Assembly (NCBI RefSeq): GCF_900105905.1
Contig: NZ_FNSV01000005.1
Location: 5,704,001-5,768,000, forward strand
Reading direction: 5' to 3'
Length of the DNA: 64,000 nt
Origin: Rhodococcus koreensis
Lineage (GTDB): Bacteria; Actinomycetota; Actinomycetes; Mycobacteriales; Mycobacteriaceae
Positions 60,590 to 64,000 of the stretch are shown here, piece by piece. Below the pieces are notes generated by a model. It searched no databases, was not told the DNA's origin, and worked only from the letters and a program-made list of their open reading frames with translations. Within the stretch, counting starts at the first letter, position 1. Each line of letters begins with the position of its first letter. The position numbers and the translations under genes are program-made.

Positions 60590-61921
60590 TCAGGCGATGG
60601 GCTTGCCGAGCTGCGCGAGCGGTGTCTTGTAGGTCTCGCGTGCGGTGGAGGCCGCCGCTGCCGAGATCAGGCATGCGACCGCCACCAGGATCGCGACCGG
60701 GATCCAGTTCGTTCGGCTGTCGCCGACGATGGTCCATGCGATGGTGGGTGCGAAACCGGCGAAGGCGAAACCGATCTGGGTGCCGAGCGCCATGCCGGAG
60801 AATCGCACCTTCGTGTTGAACATCTCCGCGTAGAACGACGGGAAGATGGCATTCGGTGCGCTGTAGCAGATTCCGGTGAAGACGATCGCGCCGGCAAAGA
60901 TGAGTACCACGTTCGCGGTGGAGATCGCCCAGAAGTAGAGGAAGATCGACAGCGCGAGACCGACGACGCCGCTGATGAACACCGGCTTGCGGCCGATGCG
61001 GTCGGCGAGGACGGCGAGCGACGGCTGCATGAACAACGCGACGACGTTGGCGACGACGGCCGCCCAGAGCATGGTCGGGCGACTGATGCCTACCTCGGCG
61101 CTGGTCGCGAACGCGAGTCCGAAGACCGCGAAGATGGTGCCGCCGACCGACTGGAACGCGCAGAGAATCACTCGCAGCACATCGGTCGAGTGGGTGCGCA
61201 GAAGTGTCGCGACGGGAAAGCGTTCGAGTTCGCCGTTCTCGCGATTCTCGGTGAAGACCTCCGGCTCCTCGAGCTTGCGTCGCGCGATGTACGCGGCGAA
61301 GACGACGATGGCGCTGGCGAGGAAGGGGATCCGCCATCCCCAGCTGAGAAGCTGGTCTTCGGGCAGGGTGGCGACGGAGAGGAACACCAGGGTGGCAAGG
61401 ATGAAGCCGGCCTGCGTGCCGGTGAGGGTCCAGCTGGTGAAGAAGGCCCGCCGGTGTTCCGGGGAGTGCTCGAGGGTCAGTGAATTGGCTCCGGACTGCT
61501 CGCCGGCTGCCGAGATTCCCTGACACACGCGGAGGCAGACGAGGAGGATCGGCGCCCAGATTCCGATGTGCTTGTACTCGGGCAGGCAGCCGATGAGAAA
61601 TGTTGCCGTGCCCATCAATCCGAGCGTGAACAGCATGATCTTCTTACGTCCGACGCGGTCTCCGAGATGTCCCAGCAGGACCGCTCCGATGGGCCGGGCG
61701 ATGTACGCGACGCCGAACGTTGCCAGCGACAACAGGGTTCCGGTGGCCGCGCTGGACGAGGGGAAGAAGACCTTGCCGAAGACCAGGGCGGCTGCGGAGG
61801 CGTAGATGTAGAACTCGTAGTACTCGAGCATGCTGCCGAGAAATGCGGCGGTGGCTGCTCGTTTGACCTTCTGCAGGTCTGTCCGAGGACCGGTGCCCGT
61901 GGCATCGATAGTCGTCGTCAT
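60590..61921 (-). CDS. MHS-family MFS importer
   Basis: 443 residues from ATG 61921 (AGGAGAG). Twelve segments; ARPIGAVLLGHLGDRVGRKK in the 2-3 loop, LRVCQGISAAGEQSGA, and a second GRKPVF motif. MHS/shikimate-type carriers import organic acids, including shikimate, quinate and protocatechuate. First gene of the operon with Gfo/Idh, aroQ and the TIM-barrel enzyme. The TetR gene lies upstream on the same strand with the operator between. Confidence 0.87.
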   Translation of the reverse strand: MTTTIDATGTGPRTDLQKVKRAATAAFLGSMLEYYEFYIYASAAALVFGKVFFPSSSAATGTLLSLATFGVAYIARPIGAVLLGHLGDRVGRKKIMLFTLGLMGTATFLIGCLPEYKHIGIWAPILLVCLRVCQGISAAGEQSGANSLTLEHSPEHRRAFFTSWTLTGTQAGFILATLVFLSVATLPEDQLLSWGWRIPFLASAIVVFAAYIARRKLEEPEVFTENRENGELERFPVATLLRTHSTDVLRVILCAFQSVGGTIFAVFGLAFATSAEVGISRPTMLWAAVVANVVALFMQPSLAVLADRIGRKPVFISGVVGLALSIFLYFWAISTANVVLIFAGAIVFTGICYSAPNAIFPSFYAEMFNTKVRFSGMALGTQIGFAFAGFAPTIAWTIVGDSRTNWIPVAILVAVACLISAAAASTARETYKTPLAQLGKPIA

Positions 61922-62002
61922 TCGGTCTCTCCTCTGTGCGTGCATGACACCGCCCGACTGGCGTTCGTATGGCGAACGGAAGTTCGTCCTGCGCAGGCCC
62001 TG

Positions 62003-62076
62003 AATCTAGCGCACCGGATGTGACGGGCGCAATAGCTTTGTACCTCGCGGGCCAAAAAGTGTCCAGTAGGTACAAA
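62003..62076 (-). promoter_or_regulatory. Promoter and TetR operator for the catabolic operon
   Basis: On the minus strand TTGCGC (62032-62027) and TAGATT (62008-62003) are 18 bases apart. Just upstream, TTTGTACCT (62037-62045) and AGGTACAAA (62068-62076) are a perfect 9-bp inverted repeat with a 22-base centre, so the arms are 31 bp apart, three helical turns. Position next to the -35 fits an activator or two dimers. Confidence 0.6.
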
Positions 62077-62135
62077 CGGCGCGACAAACCCGCTCTCAGC
62101 AGGCGCGAAGGGTGTGTGGAGGAGCTTGTGGGCCG

Positions 62136-62822
62136 TCAGATGCAGACGTAGCGAACCGTGACGTCACCGATGACGGTGCGCAGGTGCGACCTGAGCTCGT
62201 CGGCGGCGAGATCGCGCTGGAACAGCGCGTCGAACGTGTACTGGTTGGAGATGCGGAACAGCGACACGCTGTTGATGAGCATGTGGACGTCGATGGCCTC
62301 GACGTCCCGGCGGAACACGCCGGCCTCCTGACCGCGGCGCAGCACGTCCTCGAGTACCGCCAGCACGGGCATGCCGAGTCCGGCCACCTCGTCGGACTGC
62401 CGAATGTACTTGCCTTTCATCATGTTTTCTCCGCTGACGAGGCGGACGTAGGCGCGATGCGTGTCGTGGTGGTCGAACGTCAACTGCGCGATCAACCTCA
62501 GCGCATCGACCGGTTCGGCGTGTTCGAGGTCCACCTCGTGTTCGAGTTCGCGGATGAGTTTGTAGTTGCGCTCGAGGACGGCGGTGTACAGACCTTCCTT
62601 GCCGCCGAAGTAGTAATAGATCATGCGTTTGGTGGTCTGCGTCTTCTCGGCGATCTCGTTGACGCTGGCGCCGGACAGGCCCTTCTCGGCGAATTCCGCG
62701 GTCGCGACCTCGAGGATGTCGGCCTGAACGAGTGCCGGATTGCGCCGCGCTCTCGCGGGCGTGGCGCGACTGTGCGGGCGATCGCGGATCGCCTCTTCGT
62801 GTTCGTCGGGCGACGCTGTCAT
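62136..62822 (-). CDS. TetR-family regulator of the aroQ operon
   Basis: 228 residues from ATG 62822. Helix-turn-helix SVNEIAEKTQTTKRMIYYYFGGKEGLY (blocks: VNEIAEKTQTTKRMIYYYF), then a helical ligand domain with R-L-I-A-Q-L and YVRLVSGENMMKG. Resembles aromatic-acid responsive TetR regulators in Rhodococcus. It lies 214 bp upstream of the MHS gene, same strand; the operator in the gap is its likely site. Ribosome site weak; a TTG at 62840 is an alternative start. Confidence 0.86.
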   Translation of the reverse strand: MTASPDEHEEAIRDRPHSRATPARARRNPALVQADILEVATAEFAEKGLSGASVNEIAEKTQTTKRMIYYYFGGKEGLYTAVLERNYKLIRELEHEVDLEHAEPVDALRLIAQLTFDHHDTHRAYVRLVSGENMMKGKYIRQSDEVAGLGMPVLAVLEDVLRRGQEAGVFRRDVEAIDVHMLINSVSLFRISNQYTFDALFQRDLAADELRSHLRTVIGDVTVRYVCI

Positions 62823-62886
62823 CGGTGGACCACGGCCCAAGCTTATCTGAGCGCCCGAAACGCTCGTGGGTCCCTCGGCGCCGGTC

Positions 62887-62932
62887 TTGACCGGGGCGGG
62901 GGTCGGTGCAACACTGAACTGGATGGTTCAGT
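62887..62932 (+). promoter_or_regulatory. ArsR promoter with operator across the start codon
   Basis: TTGACC (62887-62892), 17-base spacer, AACACT (62910-62915). A start about 7 bases downstream would coincide with the ATG at 62923, giving a leaderless message; no Shine-Dalgarno is seen. The perfect repeat ACTGAAC-N6-GTTCAGT (62913-62932) covers -10 and start codon, fitting autorepression. Confidence 0.55.
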
Positions 62933-63255
62933 ATTCGGCTCTCGACGCTACGTTCGCCGCACTGGCAGACCCCACGCGACGTGGGATTCTCCGCCGGCTC
63001 GGTGACGGCGCCTGCTCGATCAGCGACCTCGCCGAACTCTTCGAGATGACTCTCACCGGCATCAAGAAGCACGTTCGACTGCTCGAAGAGGCCGGGATGG
63101 TCGTGACCGAGAAACGTGGCCGGGTGCGGTACTGCATGCTGGGGACCAATGCCCTCGAGCGTGAGGTGGCCTGGATCCGCGACTACCAGCTGTCGCTCGA
63201 AGGGCGCCTGGACCGTCTGGACGAATTTCTCAATCGAACGGAAGGCACGTCATGA
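62923..63255 (+). CDS. ArsR-family regulator
   Basis: 110 residues from ATG 62923; upstream frame is non-coding. Winged helix: ALADPTRRGILRRLGDGACS, DLAELFEMTLTGIKKHVRLL and VTEKRGRVRYCML, the non-metal ArsR subfamily paired with AHSA1 proteins. Its stop overlaps the next start (ATGA), so the two are a unit. It probably represses its own operon via the dyad over its start codon. Confidence 0.9.
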   Translation: MVQYSALDATFAALADPTRRGILRRLGDGACSISDLAELFEMTLTGIKKHVRLLEEAGMVVTEKRGRVRYCMLGTNALEREVAWIRDYQLSLEGRLDRLDEFLNRTEGTS

Positions 63256-63740
63256 GCACTTCGCAGACTTCCACGACCGCGACCGTCTCGACGCCGACGG
63301 ACCGGGAGATCCACGTCGAACGCATCTTCAACGCTCCCCGCGAACGCGTGTGGGCCGCGTTCACGAGACCGGAACTCCTCGCCCAGTGGTGGGGTCGCGG
63401 AAACGAACTCGACGTCGAACGCTGGGAATTCGAACGCGGCGGGCACTGGCGCTTCGTCGAACACTCGGACGGCGAGACCCACGGTTTCGAGGGCAGATTC
63501 AGGGAGATCACCCCGGAGGAGCGCCTGGTGTACACGTTCGAGTGGGACGGCATGCCGGGCCACGTCATCGTCGAGAACAACACCTACACCGACCTCGGTG
63601 ACGGGCGCACCAAGCTGTCTGTCGTCAGTCAGTTCCACACCCCCGAGGAGCGCGACGGCATGTTGCAGTCCGGCATGGAGGGCGGCATGAACGAGAGCTA
63701 CGCGGCGCTGGATGCGGTGCTGGCGCAGACGAGCTGGTGA
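63252..63740 (+). CDS. SRPBCC/AHSA1-domain protein
   Basis: 162 residues. REIHVERIFNAPRERVWAAF, PELLAQWWGRG and GGHWRFVEHSDG match the Aha1/activator of Hsp90 C-terminal-like fold. Such proteins bind small hydrophobic ligands; no enzyme activity can be assigned. Coupled to the ArsR gene. Convergent with the LacI gene 10 bp away. Confidence 0.9.
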   Translation: MSTSQTSTTATVSTPTDREIHVERIFNAPRERVWAAFTRPELLAQWWGRGNELDVERWEFERGGHWRFVEHSDGETHGFEGRFREITPEERLVYTFEWDGMPGHVIVENNTYTDLGDGRTKLSVVSQFHTPEERDGMLQSGMEGGMNESYAALDAVLAQTSW

Positions 63741-63750
63741 CCGGAAGTCG

Positions 63751-64000
63751 TCACGAAGTGGGCGCGGAGAGGCTGCCGCCGATCGAATGACGGTGGTGGA
63801 CTTCTCCTCTCAGTCTCGTCGTGATGGGGACGCCGTCCTCGGCGCCGGCCTTCATCTTGGCGAGGATCCGCACCGCCGCCTCCTGCCCCATCTCGGCCAG
63901 GGGCGGGGCGTAGGACGTGATTCCGGGCGGAAACACCTCGTACCATTCGGGGTTTCCGTGCGCGGCGACGGACAGGTGGCTGGGCACCGACAGGCCGAGG
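63751..64000 (-). CDS. LacI-family regulator, C-terminal part (runs off the window)
   Basis: About 82 residues of the sugar-binding domain are visible: LGLSVPSHLSVAAHG, PGITSYAPPLAEMGQEAAVRIL and a 3' end with ITTRLRGEVHHRHSIG, the typical LacI C-terminus. The DNA-binding domain lies beyond the right edge. Ligand unknown; its target operon is presumably to the right. Confidence 0.8.
   Translation of the reverse strand, partial: LGLSVPSHLSVAAHGNPEWYEVFPPGITSYAPPLAEMGQEAAVRILAKMKAGAEDGVPITTRLRGEVHHRHSIGGSLSAPTS

Noticed and set aside
1-64000. CRISPR arrays, tRNA or rRNA genes, prophage
   Set aside because: No regularly spaced repeats, cloverleaf with CCA-type ends or phage structural genes seen on reading; a tRNAscan or CRISPR finder run would settle it.

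Overview
The window is high-GC actinobacterial DNA with many GTG and TTG starts and tightly packed operons whose genes often overlap by four bases (ATGA, GTGA or TTGA). The gene set fits a large-genome Rhodococcus of the opacus/jostii/wratislaviensis type: an iron-type nitrile hydratase with aldoxime dehydratase, barbiturase, an LpqH-like lipoprotein, an MMPL exporter and a GT87 mannosyltransferase. This is inferred from gene content; no rRNA or marker gene is present.

Left third (1-22.3 kb), amino-acid and sugar-acid metabolism. It starts with an amino-acid permease preceded by a possible 33-codon leader ORF, a broken small membrane protein, an aldehyde dehydrogenase, an MFS exporter split by a frameshift, and glutaminase. 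Divergent from glutaminase runs a sugar-acid operon: 5-dehydro-4-deoxyglucarate dehydratase, a fused 2-oxoacid dehydrogenase E1, gluconokinase, a gluconate 5-dehydrogenase-like SDR and a D-2-hydroxyacid dehydrogenase. A Nac-like LysR regulator stands divergent to 5-oxoprolinase (pxpABC), an MHS transporter, another SDR and an L-idonate 5-dehydrogenase-like enzyme. An aminotransferase and an RraA-fold oxoacid aldolase follow.

Middle (22.1-35.9 kb), nitrogen-compound catabolism. An amidase operon (amidase, DUF3263-like protein, ABM-domain protein) reads left. Two AraC regulators, aldoxime dehydratase, Fe-type nitrile hydratase alpha and beta, and the nitrile hydratase activator read right. Together they give aldoxime -> nitrile -> amide -> acid. 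Next come a barbiturase/cyanurate-hydrolase family enzyme, an amidase-signature hydrolase and a PucR regulator, a likely oxidative pyrimidine (barbiturate) module.

35.9-39.4 kb is a scar region: a frameshifted TetR gene, a complete IS605-family TnpB-only element with recognisable TTGAT/TCAA ends and omega-RNA, and a 5'-truncated FAD monooxygenase.

39.5-47.4 kb holds a CHAT-protease gene, ahpC-ahpF with an elaborate OxyR-like operator, and a three-gene operon of two unrecognised proteins and a TPR protein. This is the best candidate for a poorly described system. 47.5-58 kb is cell-envelope and housekeeping: lipoprotein, membrane protein, MarR/MMPL pair, DinB-like protein, MpaB/Lcp-like oxygenase, TetR, an unusual membrane Ser/Thr kinase and a GT87 glycosyltransferase. 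58-62.8 kb looks like a quinate/shikimate-type catabolic operon (TIM-barrel enzyme, type II dehydroquinase, Gfo/Idh oxidoreductase, MHS transporter) behind a TetR regulator with a clear operator. The window ends with an ArsR/AHSA1 pair and a partial LacI regulator.

Three genes (2.5, 5.5 and 36.3 kb) are each broken by what looks like one missing base, so sequencing indels should be excluded before calling them pseudogenes. No rRNA, tRNA, CRISPR array or prophage was seen.
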